From positions 10,679-33,968 of the forward strand of contig DKJA01000086.1 of the NCBI GenBank assembly GCA_002454505.1: a DNA stretch of 23,290 nucleotides, in the 5' to 3' direction. Shown piece after piece: positions 1-7,172 of this stretch. The notes below the pieces were generated by a model, which was not told where the DNA came from, ran no database searches, and saw nothing but the letters and a program-made list of their open reading frames with translations. The first letter of the stretch is position 1. The number at the start of each line of letters is the position of its first letter. The position numbers and the translations under genes were made by a program. The DNA comes from Oxalobacteraceae bacterium UBA6704. GTDB taxonomy: Bacteria; Pseudomonadota; Gammaproteobacteria; Burkholderiales; Burkholderiaceae_D.

Positions 1-521
1 ATCCCCGCTACGCCGGCCTGGTGGCTGTGTGGCGCACGCCGGAGCGCGAGGCCCTGTGCCATTTCTCCGCGCCCGTCGGCAATACGCTGACGGTGCTGGC
101 CTACCTGAAGGACAAGCCTGTCCGCGCCGCCAGCCTGGACGATGTGGCCGGCCAGCGCATCGGCACCGTGGCCGGCTACGCGAACGGCGAGCGTTTCGAT
201 GCGATGGTGCGCCAGGGCCGCATCGATGTGGAAGAGGGCGTCAACGACGCCACCAATGTGCGCAAGCTGCTGATCGGCCGCTTCCCCGCCATCCTCGTCG
301 AACGGCGCGTGCTGCGGCACATCCTCGCATCAGGCGAGTTCACGGCCGCCGAACGGGAGCGCATCGGCGTCAACGACAGGCTGTTCCGCGAACGGTCGAT
401 TCATGTGTGTTTCAAGCGGACGCCGGCGGGGGAGGTGCAGCAGAGGGCGTTCAACGACGCGGCGCGGCAGGTGGATCTGGAGAGGGTGGAGCGGGAGTAC
501 TGGCGGCGCGTGGAGGAGTAG
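1..521 (+). CDS. Periplasmic substrate-binding protein, SBP_bac_3-like (3' part)
   Basis: The reading frame is already open at the left edge (codons begin at base 3) and stops at TAG 519-521, so only the C-terminal part, about 172 residues, is visible. The text has the pattern of lobe 2 and the return strand of family-3 extracellular solute-binding proteins: a short hydrophobic strand, then 'DVAGQRIGTVAGYANG', where this family has the 'L.GK.IGV..G' motif, then a segment ending in a basic, Glu-rich helix. Such proteins bind amino acids or similar small polar solutes in the periplasm. Many betaproteobacterial members are stand-alone and not tied to a permease. The start, any signal peptide and the ligand residues of lobe 1 lie outside the window, so the substrate cannot be inferred. 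It converges on phaZ, with a strong hairpin repeat between them. Confidence 0.7.
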   Translation, partial: PRYAGLVAVWRTPEREALCHFSAPVGNTLTVLAYLKDKPVRAASLDDVAGQRIGTVAGYANGERFDAMVRQGRIDVEEGVNDATNVRKLLIGRFPAILVERRVLRHILASGEFTAAERERIGVNDRLFRERSIHVCFKRTPAGEVQQRAFNDAARQVDLERVEREYWRRVEE

Positions 522-620
522 GGGACTGTCCCCGGCTTCATGGGGCCTGTCCCCGGGGTTGATGTTGATATGCAGCTGAAAATCAACCCCGGGGACAGGC
601 CCCTGCGGGGACAGTCCCCA
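521..620. repeat. Dispersed GGGGACAGTCCCC hairpin element, copy 1
   Basis: This is a nested inverted repeat of about 100 bases. The outer 13-base arms are GGGGACTGTCCCC at 521-533 and its exact complement at 607-619. A perfect 22-base inner pair lies at 542-563 and 582-603, with an 18-base loop. The block at 587-620 recurs exactly at 9351-9384. It overlaps the last base of the left stop codon and ends 5 bases before the phaZ stop, so it lies between two convergent genes. There it could act as a bidirectional terminator or mRNA 3'-end stabiliser. There is no T-tract. Confidence 0.85.
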
Positions 621-624
621 CCCA

Positions 625-1860
625 TCACGCGTTGTTGCGAATGAACTCCGTGATCTTCGGGCACACCAGCTCGCGCCAGCGGCGGCCGGAGAAGATGCCG
701 TAGTGGCCGGCCTGCGGCACCACGTAGTCTTCCTGCTTGGCGGCGGGGATGCCGGTGCACAGCTCGTGCGCGGCCTGCGTCTGGCCGGCGCCGGAGATGT
801 CGTCCAGCTCGCCTTCGATCGTCAGCAGCGCGACGTTCTCGATATCCTGCGGACGCACCAGCTGGCCGCCGACCTTCCACGTACCCTTCGGCAGGTCGTG
901 GTCCTGGAATACCGTCTTGATCGTGTCCAGGTAGTACTCGGCCGGCATGTCCAGCACGGCGTTGTACTCGTCGTAGAACTTGCGGTGGCTTTCCGCCGGC
1001 TCGTCGTCGCCGCGCACCAGGTGCATGTAGAACTCGCGGTGCGACTGGGCGTGGCGGCCCGGGTTCATGGCGATGAAGCCGGCATGCTGCAGGAAGCCAG
1101 GGTAGACCTTGCGCCCGAAGCCGGGGTAGTTCGGCGGCACCGGATAGATCACGGTGTTCTCGAACCACGAGAACGGCTTCTCGGTGGCCAGGTTGTTGAC
1201 GGCCGTCGGCGATTTGCGCGGGTCGATCGGGCCGCCCATCATCGTCATCGTCTTCGGCAGCTTCGGATCCTTGGCGGTGGCCATCAGCGCGATCGCGGCC
1301 AGCACGGGCACGGTCGGCTGGCAGACGGAGATCACGTGCACATCCGGGCCCAGGTGGCGGATGAAGTCCTGCACGTAGTACACATAGTCGTCCAGGTGGA
1401 ACGGGCCGGCGGACAGGGGCACCATGCGGGCATCCGTCCAGTCCGTGACATACACGTCATGCTCGGGCAGCAGGCCGCGCACGGTGTCGCGCAGCAGCGT
1501 GGCGTGGTGGCCGGACAGCGGCGCGACCAGCAGCACGACCGGCTGCGCCAGCTTCTGCGCTTCCTTATCGCCGATGTCCTTGCGGAAGTGGATCAGGTTG
1601 CAGAACGGCTTGCCGACGGCGATGTGCTCGATGATCGACACGGGCTTGCCGTTGACGGTCGTCGTATCGAGGCCGAAGGCCGGTTTTTCGTAATCCTTGC
1701 CGAGGCGGTACAGCAGTTCGTAGCCGGCGGCGATGCGTTGCGAGAACGGCGTGTGGGCGAACGGCGATACGGGATTGCTGAACAGTTTCGAAGACGCTTC
1801 CGCCCACTGCATCAGCGGGTTCAGGAAGGTCCGTTGCATCTCGTGGAGTTGGTAAAGCAT
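625..1860 (-). CDS. phaZ: Intracellular poly(3-hydroxybutyrate) depolymerase PhaZ
   Basis: Hydrolyses native intracellular PHB granules to release 3-hydroxybutyrate when stored carbon is mobilised. The 411-residue product has the length and full-length pattern of the Ralstonia-type PhaZ family. The N-terminus MLYQLHEMQRTFLNP is typical. The nucleophile elbow is VISVCQPTVP with Cys180, matching the Cys nucleophile used by this family instead of Ser. The acid lies in EGELDDISG (Asp353/354) and the catalytic His386 in QAGHYGIFSG. There is no signal peptide, as expected for a cytoplasmic granule-bound enzyme. The ATG at 1858-1860 is the family start; the ribosome site ahead of it is weak (GGGA). 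A good sigma-70-type promoter lies about 60 bases upstream. It is transcribed alone, with the hairpin repeat just past its stop. Other PHA-related genes are not adjacent, although a PHA-system protein lies at 7173-7448. Confidence 0.95.
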   Translation of the reverse strand: MLYQLHEMQRTFLNPLMQWAEASSKLFSNPVSPFAHTPFSQRIAAGYELLYRLGKDYEKPAFGLDTTTVNGKPVSIIEHIAVGKPFCNLIHFRKDIGDKEAQKLAQPVVLLVAPLSGHHATLLRDTVRGLLPEHDVYVTDWTDARMVPLSAGPFHLDDYVYYVQDFIRHLGPDVHVISVCQPTVPVLAAIALMATAKDPKLPKTMTMMGGPIDPRKSPTAVNNLATEKPFSWFENTVIYPVPPNYPGFGRKVYPGFLQHAGFIAMNPGRHAQSHREFYMHLVRGDDEPAESHRKFYDEYNAVLDMPAEYYLDTIKTVFQDHDLPKGTWKVGGQLVRPQDIENVALLTIEGELDDISGAGQTQAAHELCTGIPAAKQEDYVVPQAGHYGIFSGRRWRELVCPKITEFIRNNA

Positions 1861-1919
1861 AGTGATCCCGGTTCGTGTTGCGCCAGCTTAAAATGGTGCG
1901 GCGCGGAAATTATCAGGCC

Positions 1920-1947
1920 ATTATAGGCCGTTTATTCTTGAGGTAAA
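1920..1947 (-). promoter_or_regulatory. Putative sigma-70 promoter of phaZ
   Basis: On the minus strand, TTTACC (1942-1947; 4 of 6 to the -35 consensus) is followed after 16 bases by a perfect TATAAT (1920-1925). This puts a transcription start near 1913 and gives a leader of about 53 bases. The -10 box sits inside a GGCC-attata-GGCC inverted repeat (1917-1930), which could be incidental or an operator. Confidence 0.55.
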
Positions 1948-2033
1948 GCATTTTCAAATAGAAGCGAATACGCTGCAGATGAGCTACAGAAAGGGCGGGA
2001 AAGCCCGTAGTTACAACGATAATAGTGTTCCGA

Positions 2034-2064
2034 AAACAAAAAAAGCAGCGTTTCCGCTGCTTTC
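2034..2064 (-). terminator. Intrinsic terminator after ferredoxin-NADP reductase
   Basis: Reading leftward, the stem AGCAGCG / CGCTGCT (2055-2061 and 2044-2050) with a GAAA tetraloop is followed directly by an uninterrupted T-run and further Ts (2043 down to 2034). It lies about 30 bases past the stop codon at 2095. This is the cleanest rho-independent terminator in the window. Confidence 0.85.
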
Positions 2065-2094
2065 CTGTAGGAGTGCTCCGAGTCTAGGGTCGGA

Positions 2095-3162
2095 TCAATC
2101 AAACACGGGCGACTCGACGCCCAGCACCTTGTGCAGTTTCGGCGACGTGGTCGTGTATTGCATGTGGATCTTCTTGTCCGGGAAGATGTACGGCGCGGCG
2201 CCGAACGCGGCCAGCGCGGCTTCGTGGAAGCCGGACAGGATCAGCTTCTTCTTGCCAGGGTAGGTGTTGATGTCGCCCACGGCAAAGATGCCCGGCACGT
2301 TCGTCTCGAACTTCTCCGTGTTGACGACCTTCAGCTGCTTGCGCTCGATGTCGAGGCCCCATTCGGCGATCGGGCCCAGCTTCGGCGACAGGCCGTAGAA
2401 CACCAGCAGCATGTCCAGCGGCACGCGGCGGGTCACGCCGTCGGCACCGGTCACGCGCAGTTCGGCCAGCTTGCCGTCCTTTTCCTCGATGCCGGACACC
2501 TGGCCCGTGATCAGCTGCATCTCGTATTCGTCGCACAGCTGCTTCATCTTCGCCACCGAAGCAGGCGCGGCGCGGAAGTCCTCGCGGCGGTGCAGCAGCA
2601 CGACCGATTCGGCCTTGCCGACGAAGTTCAGTGCCCAGTCCAGCGCGGAGTCGCCGCCGCCGCAGATGACCAGATTCTTGCCGGCGAACTGCGCCGGATC
2701 CTTGACGCGGTAGAACACCTGCGAGCCGTCGAACTTCTCGAGGCCGTCCACCTTCATCGTGCGCGGCTGGAACGAACCGACGCCGGCGGCGATGAAGATG
2801 GTTTTCGTGATGAACTTCGTGCCCAGGCTCGTCTCGACGTCGAAACGGCCGTCTTCGCGCTTCTGCACGAGGGTCACTTCCTGGCCCAGGTGGAAGGTGG
2901 CGCCGAACGGCTCGATCTGCTTCAGCAGGCCGTCCGTCAGTTCCTGGCCCGTGCAGGACGGGATCGCGGGAATATCGTAGATCGGCTTGTCCGGGTACAG
3001 TTCCACGCACTGGCCGCCGACGGCGGCGAGCGAGTCGATGACGTGGGCCTTGATTTCCAGCAGGCCCAGTTCGAAGACCTGGAACAGGCCGACCGGGCCG
3101 GCGCCGATGATGACGGCATCGGTTTCGTGGAGACCACCGGGAGGGGTGCTGACGATATTCAT
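2095..3162 (-). CDS. Ferredoxin--NADP+ reductase, thioredoxin-reductase-like type
   Basis: FAD enzyme that moves electrons between NADPH and ferredoxin or flavodoxin in the cytoplasm. The 355-residue product has an N-terminal FAD dinucleotide fold (IIGAGPVG, residues 18-25). It also has a central NADPH fold with GGGDSALDWA (168-177) and the phosphate-binding HRREDFR (191-197), then a C-terminal FAD-closing motif (FAVGDINTYPG). The redox CxxC of thioredoxin reductase is absent, which separates it from TrxB and places it with the YumC-type reductases. The ATG at 3160-3162 has AGGA about 12 bases upstream. It follows the ferredoxin gene with a 109-base gap that holds a hairpin, so the two are probably one operon for a reductase and its partner. 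Confidence 0.93.
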   Translation of the reverse strand: MNIVSTPPGGLHETDAVIIGAGPVGLFQVFELGLLEIKAHVIDSLAAVGGQCVELYPDKPIYDIPAIPSCTGQELTDGLLKQIEPFGATFHLGQEVTLVQKREDGRFDVETSLGTKFITKTIFIAAGVGSFQPRTMKVDGLEKFDGSQVFYRVKDPAQFAGKNLVICGGGDSALDWALNFVGKAESVVLLHRREDFRAAPASVAKMKQLCDEYEMQLITGQVSGIEEKDGKLAELRVTGADGVTRRVPLDMLLVFYGLSPKLGPIAEWGLDIERKQLKVVNTEKFETNVPGIFAVGDINTYPGKKKLILSGFHEAALAAFGAAPYIFPDKKIHMQYTTTSPKLHKVLGVESPVFD

Positions 3163-3216
3163 GACGATTTCTATCCTGTATTTTCAAATGTGGCAGGCCC
3201 GGCCTGCGCCGGGATG

Positions 3217-3244
3217 AAAAACCAATACCGCGCGGGGCGCGGTA
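3217..3244 (-). terminator. Hairpin with T-tract between fdxA and the reductase (possible attenuator)
   Basis: On the minus strand, TACCGCGC (3244-3237), a CCC loop and GCGCGGTA (3233-3226) form a perfect 8-bp stem followed by TTGGTTTTTC. It lies 28 bases past the fdxA stop and about 55 bases before the reductase start. It is probably a partial terminator that makes ferredoxin mRNA more abundant than reductase mRNA. Confidence 0.6.
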
Positions 3245-3271
3245 CGGTTTTCTTCCAACCCTGGAACTGCC

Positions 3272-3595
3272 TCAGCGCACCAGCAGGTGAGCCTTTTCCT
3301 TGACATCCTTGAACTGCTCCGCTTCCGGCAGGGCTGCTTTGGTCTTCGTGATCGAAGGCCAGTTCCGTGACAAGTCCGCGTTGATCTTGATGAATTGTTG
3401 CTGGTCGGCCGGCGTATCCTCTTCGGCAAAGATGGCGTTCACCGGGCATTCGGCCACGCAGACGGCGCAGTCGATGCACTCGTCCGGGTCGATCGCCAGG
3501 AAATTCGGGCCTTCACGGAAACAATCTACCGGGCAAACATCGACGCAGTCCGTATACCGGCAGGCGATGCAAGATTCGGTGACAACGTGGGTCAT
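3272..3595 (-). CDS. fdxA: Seven-iron ferredoxin FdxA (3Fe-4S/4Fe-4S)
   Basis: Small cytoplasmic electron carrier, 107 residues from the ATG at 3593-3595, which has AGGA 6 bases upstream. A longer in-frame extension upstream lacks support. The cysteine pattern matches Azotobacter ferredoxin I. Cys9, Cys17 and Cys50 would hold the 3Fe-4S cluster, and Cys21, Cys40, Cys43 and Cys46 the 4Fe-4S cluster; Cys12 and Cys25 are extra. After the clusters comes the family C-terminal extension of about 45 residues, rich in Lys and Glu. It is first in an apparent operon with ferredoxin-NADP reductase, which would supply or draw its electrons. A plausible promoter lies about 60 bases upstream. Confidence 0.95.
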   Translation of the reverse strand: MTHVVTESCIACRYTDCVDVCPVDCFREGPNFLAIDPDECIDCAVCVAECPVNAIFAEEDTPADQQQFIKINADLSRNWPSITKTKAALPEAEQFKDVKEKAHLLVR

Positions 3596-3660
3596 AGCAG
3601 TCCTATCAATGTTGGTGCGAAGTGGTCGAATAAACAATCCCAACTTCAGCAAAGCACTGT

Positions 3661-3689
3661 ATTTTAGGGCAATTCAGCCGTTCTCACAA
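3661..3689 (-). promoter_or_regulatory. Putative sigma-70 promoter of fdxA
   Basis: On the minus strand, TTGTGA (3684-3689, 4 of 6) is followed after 17 bases by TAAAAT (3661-3666, 5 of 6). The start would be near 3653, giving a leader of about 58 bases. The rest of the fdxA-to-emfourin gap (3690-3816) shows no gene. Confidence 0.45.
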
Positions 3690-3816
3690 ATGAGGCTTAG
3701 ACACAATCCACATAAGCAAATGCGCTGCGCGGTCGGGCAGGCGGGCGTGCGAAAGCGCGCCGCAGGCCTTTTCAGGCGGCGGCGCGCAGGACGGATCGCA
3801 AGGGCGCGGGCGGGCT

Positions 3817-4104
3817 TCAGGCGGCGAGGATACTGTCCAGCAAGCCACGCCAGCGTTGGCTGCCCGGGCTGCCGTCCTCGGCAAACGATACGCTGTGCCG
3901 GCGTCCGCCGCTATCGACGGTGATCGTCCACCGCGACAGGTCGGCGCCGATCGCCTCCGGCTCGCCGGCAACGGGCGCGGCGAAGAACTGCGCCGCGGCC
4001 AGCGCCGCTTCCAGCGCCGGCCCGGCGGGACTGACGGCCGTGTCCACTTCATGGAAGCGGGTGATGCCGGCGAAGCCGCCGCCGTTCGATGCCGTGATTT
4101 TCAT
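3817..4104 (-). CDS. Emfourin-like metalloprotease inhibitor
   Basis: A 95-residue protein starting MKITASNGGGFAGITRF. It has the pattern of emfourin, the small cytoplasmic protein encoded next to protealysin-like M4 proteases that binds the enzyme and blocks its active site. Family features visible are the N-terminal GGFAGI loop, an acidic ALEAALAAAQFFA helix, and a late 'RWTITVDSGGRRHSVSF' strand pair typical of the fold. There is no signal peptide or membrane segment. It lies directly downstream of, and on the same strand as, an HETGH metalloprotease gene, which is the arrangement seen for protealysin/emfourin. The 139-base gap between them carries a perfect 32-base palindrome. The inhibitory role is inferred from family and context. 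Confidence 0.8.
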   Translation of the reverse strand: MKITASNGGGFAGITRFHEVDTAVSPAGPALEAALAAAQFFAAPVAGEPEAIGADLSRWTITVDSGGRRHSVSFAEDGSPGSQRWRGLLDSILAA

Positions 4105-4144
4105 GCGTGGTCCTCGTGGTTGATTTGGGCCGGTCGGCGCGGAT

Positions 4145-4225
4145 CGGTGACAGCCGGTGGCAGGCCGCTGCGGCGGATCGCCCATTTTCCGGGAAATATT
4201 TCCCGGAAAATGGTGCCTGTCACCG
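4145..4225. repeat. Perfect 32-base palindrome within a larger hairpin
   Basis: Bases 4182-4213 form a perfect palindrome centred on ...GGGAAAT/ATTTCCC... Outer arms CGGTGACAG (4145-4153) and CTGTCACCG (4217-4225) also pair, with a bulge of 28 bases on the left side and 3 on the right. It lies between the protease stop and the inhibitor start. The T-run (4226-4232) follows it only on the plus strand, so it is not a simple terminator for the leftward operon. It may be a mobile repeat or an mRNA-stabilising hairpin. Confidence 0.85.
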
Positions 4226-4243
4226 GTTTTTTGGCGCTTGCCG

Positions 4244-5728
4244 TCAGCCGTGCCCTGCGGCGGTGGCAGGCGCCTGCTGCGTTTGCTGTTGACTCTGCTT
4301 TGCTTCCCCCCGCTGGCCACTGTAGCTTTGCTGGCACCACCGCGCCAGCGCCTGCCGCTCCGCCTCCAGCACGCCTTCGAGGTCGAAATACTCGGCGTGG
4401 TTCATCGTGCCGCAGCAGGCGCGGCGGTCCTGCATCGCTTCCGGCAGATCGACGACTTTCGGCGCCAGCGTCACGTTGGTCTGCACGTCGTCCGTCAGCG
4501 GCACGCCGGGCACGACCACCTGGCGCAACGTGAAGCGGTTGCGGATGAAGTTGCGGTAGTCGACCGGCTTGCCATCGGCCTCGGCGATGCGCAGCATCTG
4601 GTTGGCCACGTCGGCATAGGTGGCGGCCGTGTCCGGCGCGGCGACCAGCGCGCGCATCGTCAGGCTGCACAGGTAGGCGCCGACGCGGTGCAGCACGGCG
4701 GCATCGTCTTCCAGGCCCGGCTGGCGTTCGTACGAGAAGATGTCGGCCAGGATATCGTAGACGGCGCCGGTGAACACCTGCGAGATCGCGTGCACTTCGT
4801 TGCCCGTTTCGGCCAGCGTCATGTCGTTGTCGGCATTGCGCAGCCCGTTCGTGCGGCCCAGCGCGAGGCCGAACTGTTCGGCCATGTCGGCCAGGAAGGT
4901 CTTGTCGTGCAGGTCCGCCTTGGTCTGGGCGATGGCCGCTTCCACCTGGTCCATCTGCGACAGCGCCAGGAAGATCGCTGTTAGGTCGCCGAACGATTCG
5001 TGCAGCCCGCCCGTCTGCGGCGGCGCGGACGACAGGATCCAGCGCGGTTTCAGCCCGTCCAGTACGGCGTGGCCCGTTTCGTGGGCAACGATGTCGAACG
5101 AGCGGCAAGTGTAGATACGGTCCGGAATGCCGCTGGCCATGAAGTCGCCGAATTTCAACGCGCGGTCGGTGCGGCTGTAATACGCGTTCATCACGTTCGG
5201 CAGGCCGTGCGGGAACACCTGCAGCGGATCGGTGTTGGTGGCGGTATTCCATGCCCACGGCAGCGGCGCGCCGCTGTCGCCGGCGGCCAGCACGCGCTGG
5301 TACATCGTCAGCGTCTGGCGCACCACGGCAAAGGTGTGCACGGCATCGAACTGGTCGGTATTGGGCGACAGGATGAAGTCGCCGAACGCGTTCGGGCTGA
5401 CCGGTGCGATGCCGGGCTGGCCGGACGCGACGCGGGCATCGCGCGGCCCCTCCAGCACGACACCGGGCAGGAAGGCCTTGCGGGTGCCCATTTCCTCGAC
5501 GGACGGGTCCTGCTTCCACATCAGCACGCGCGCACCGACGGCCGCCGCCGTGACGCGGGCGGGCACGCCCTCGACGTTTTTCAGCCGCGGCTTGGCGGGC
5601 CGGCCCGTCAGGTCGGCGTTCTTGCGGTGCTCGCGGAACGTGGCGGACGGCGTGGGCACGTAGCCCACGGGAAGCACGGCGCATTTGGTCAGCACGGCTT
5701 CGACGGGAACGATGACTTTCTGGTCCAT
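4244..5728 (-). CDS. Thermolysin-fold (M4-like) zinc metalloprotease
   Basis: Probable intracellular gluzincin protease of 494 residues. The zinc site is HETGH (216-220), with the third ligand Glu244 in GGLHESFGD, 24 residues on, and Asp248 four residues later as in thermolysin. A candidate transition-state His313 sits in GNEVHAISQVFTG. The N-terminal region (about 1-125) resembles no typical propeptide and has no signal peptide. It lacks the usual protealysin precursor motif as far as I can see. The C-terminus adds a CCGTMNHAEYFDLEG segment and a Gln-rich tail. I chose the ATG at 5726-5728 because GGGAGAAA precedes it at good spacing. An in-frame ATG at 5780-5782, preceded by GGGGAGG, would add 18 basic residues and is a real alternative. 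It is followed by an emfourin-like gene, which supports an M4 assignment. Substrate unknown. Confidence 0.8.
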   Translation of the reverse strand: MDQKVIVPVEAVLTKCAVLPVGYVPTPSATFREHRKNADLTGRPAKPRLKNVEGVPARVTAAAVGARVLMWKQDPSVEEMGTRKAFLPGVVLEGPRDARVASGQPGIAPVSPNAFGDFILSPNTDQFDAVHTFAVVRQTLTMYQRVLAAGDSGAPLPWAWNTATNTDPLQVFPHGLPNVMNAYYSRTDRALKFGDFMASGIPDRIYTCRSFDIVAHETGHAVLDGLKPRWILSSAPPQTGGLHESFGDLTAIFLALSQMDQVEAAIAQTKADLHDKTFLADMAEQFGLALGRTNGLRNADNDMTLAETGNEVHAISQVFTGAVYDILADIFSYERQPGLEDDAAVLHRVGAYLCSLTMRALVAAPDTAATYADVANQMLRIAEADGKPVDYRNFIRNRFTLRQVVVPGVPLTDDVQTNVTLAPKVVDLPEAMQDRRACCGTMNHAEYFDLEGVLEAERQALARWCQQSYSGQRGEAKQSQQQTQQAPATAAGHG

Positions 5729-5800
5729 TTTGCTTTCTCCCTCTGAGCGGCGGGACAGGATTTTTCCGCGCCAAGCTTTCATCGTCCTCCCCGTACGGCT

Positions 5801-5828
5801 GCAAAGTTTGATCCATCACAAACTTTGC
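5801..5828. promoter_or_regulatory. 10-base dyad ahead of the metalloprotease gene
   Basis: GCAAAGTTTG (5801-5810) and CAAACTTTGC (5819-5828) form an exact inverted repeat with an 8-base spacer. It lies in the 101-base space between the divergent antiporter and protease genes, directly upstream of the alternative protease start. It has the size and symmetry of an operator for a dimeric regulator, or it could form a 5'-leader hairpin. No regulator gene is adjacent. Confidence 0.6.
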
Positions 5829-5883
5829 GGGAGGCGTCATTCTTGCTGACGTACAATTCCCCCTTTCGTCCCCGGAGCAGCGC

Positions 5884-7140
5884 GTGAACCCCAGCACGAT
5901 CGACATCGCCGGCGCGGCCCTGTTCGCCATCGCCATCCTGCATACGTTTACCGCCAGGCTGTTCGAGCGGGGCGCGCGGCGCTTCCCGGCCCATGCCGGC
6001 ATCTGGCACCTGCTCGGTGAAGTGGAAGTGGTGTTCGGCTTCTGGGCGCTGGTGCTGGTGGCCTTCATCGCCGTCACGGCCGGCACGCAGGATGCTGTCG
6101 CCTACCTGGACAGCCGCAACTACACGGAACCGCTGTTTGTCTTCGTCATCATGGTGATCGCCGCCACGCGGCCGATCCTGCAGACGATGCAGGCGGCCGT
6201 GGCGCTGCTGGCGCGCGCGCTGCCGCTGCCGGGCAGCATGGGCTTCTGCTTCACCGTGCTGGCCGTCGTGCCGCTGCTGGGTTCGTTCATCACGGAGCCG
6301 GCCGCGATGACGCTGGCCGCGCTGATCCTGGCCGAGCGGCTGTTCGCGGCCGACATCTCCGAGCGGCTCAAATATGCGGTGCTCGGCGTGCTGTTCGTCA
6401 ACGTGTCGATCGGCGGCACGCTGACGCCGTATGCGGCGCCGCCCGTGCTGATGGTGGCGGCCAAGTGGGGCTGGGACCTGCCGTTCATGCTGACGCAGAT
6501 CGGCTGGAAGGCCGCGCTGGCCGTGGCCATCAATGCGCTGGGCGTCACGCTGCTGTTTGCGCGCGAACTGTCGCAGCTGAAACCGGTGCCGGCGTTGCGC
6601 GCGGACGCCGTGCCGTTGCCGCTGGTGCTCGTGCACCTGGCGTTCCTGGCCGGCGTGGTCGTGTTCGCGCACCATCCGGCCGTGTTCATGGGCCTGTTCC
6701 TGTTCTTCATCGGCGTGGCCCATGCCTATGAACGGTGGCAAGACCGGCTGATCCTGCGCGAAGCGCTGCTGGTGGCGTTCTTCCTGGCCGGGCTCGTCGT
6801 GCTGGGCGGGCAGCAGCAGTGGTGGCTGCAGCCGGTGCTGGTGAGCATGAGCAGCGAGGCCGTGTTCTACGGCGCGACGGCGCTGACGGCCGTCACGGAC
6901 AACGCCGCGCTGACCTATCTGGGCTCGCTGGTGGAGGGGCTGTCGGACGAATTCAAGTACGCGCTGGTGACCGGCGCCGTCACCGGCGGCGGCCTGACGG
7001 TGATCGCGAATGCGCCGAATCCGGCCGGCATGTCGATCCTGAAGCAGTACTTCGCATTGCAGACGGTCTCGGCGTTCTACCTGCTGCTGGCCGCGCTGGT
7101 GCCGACCGGCGTGGCCGTGCTGGCGTTCCGCTTGCTGTAG
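5884..7140 (+). CDS. Putative Na+/H+ antiporter family membrane protein
   Basis: A 418-residue polytopic inner-membrane protein with about ten or more hydrophobic segments spread over its length. The conserved-looking loops SFITEPAAMTLAALIL, GGTLTPYAAPPVLMVA and TDNAALTYLGSL carry the small and acidic residues typical of ion-coupled carriers of the putative Na+/H+ antiporter family. The ion specificity is by family name only; I see no direct proof. The start is GTG at 5884-5886 with GGAG 6 bases upstream (5874-5877). A TACAAT box (5852-5857) lies upstream without a convincing -35. It is divergent from the metalloprotease gene and followed after 32 bases by a small PHA-system gene, which may be co-transcribed. 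Confidence 0.8.
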   Translation: MNPSTIDIAGAALFAIAILHTFTARLFERGARRFPAHAGIWHLLGEVEVVFGFWALVLVAFIAVTAGTQDAVAYLDSRNYTEPLFVFVIMVIAATRPILQTMQAAVALLARALPLPGSMGFCFTVLAVVPLLGSFITEPAAMTLAALILAERLFAADISERLKYAVLGVLFVNVSIGGTLTPYAAPPVLMVAAKWGWDLPFMLTQIGWKAALAVAINALGVTLLFARELSQLKPVPALRADAVPLPLVLVHLAFLAGVVVFAHHPAVFMGLFLFFIGVAHAYERWQDRLILREALLVAFFLAGLVVLGGQQQWWLQPVLVSMSSEAVFYGATALTAVTDNAALTYLGSLVEGLSDEFKYALVTGAVTGGGLTVIANAPNPAGMSILKQYFALQTVSAFYLLLAALVPTGVAVLAFRLL

Positions 7141-7172
7141 CGTTGTGGCATCATGGCGGCTTTTTGCCCGGC

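Noticed and set aside
703..1926. Long open frame on the plus strand opposite phaZ
   Set aside because: It is the antisense shadow of a strongly recognised gene in GC-rich DNA, with Arg/His/Ala-rich text and no family resemblance.
5729..5782. Upstream start of the metalloprotease adding 18 residues as a signal peptide
   Set aside because: The extension is basic and hydrophilic with no hydrophobic core, so it is not a secretion signal. The ATG at 5726-5728 has a better-spaced ribosome site.
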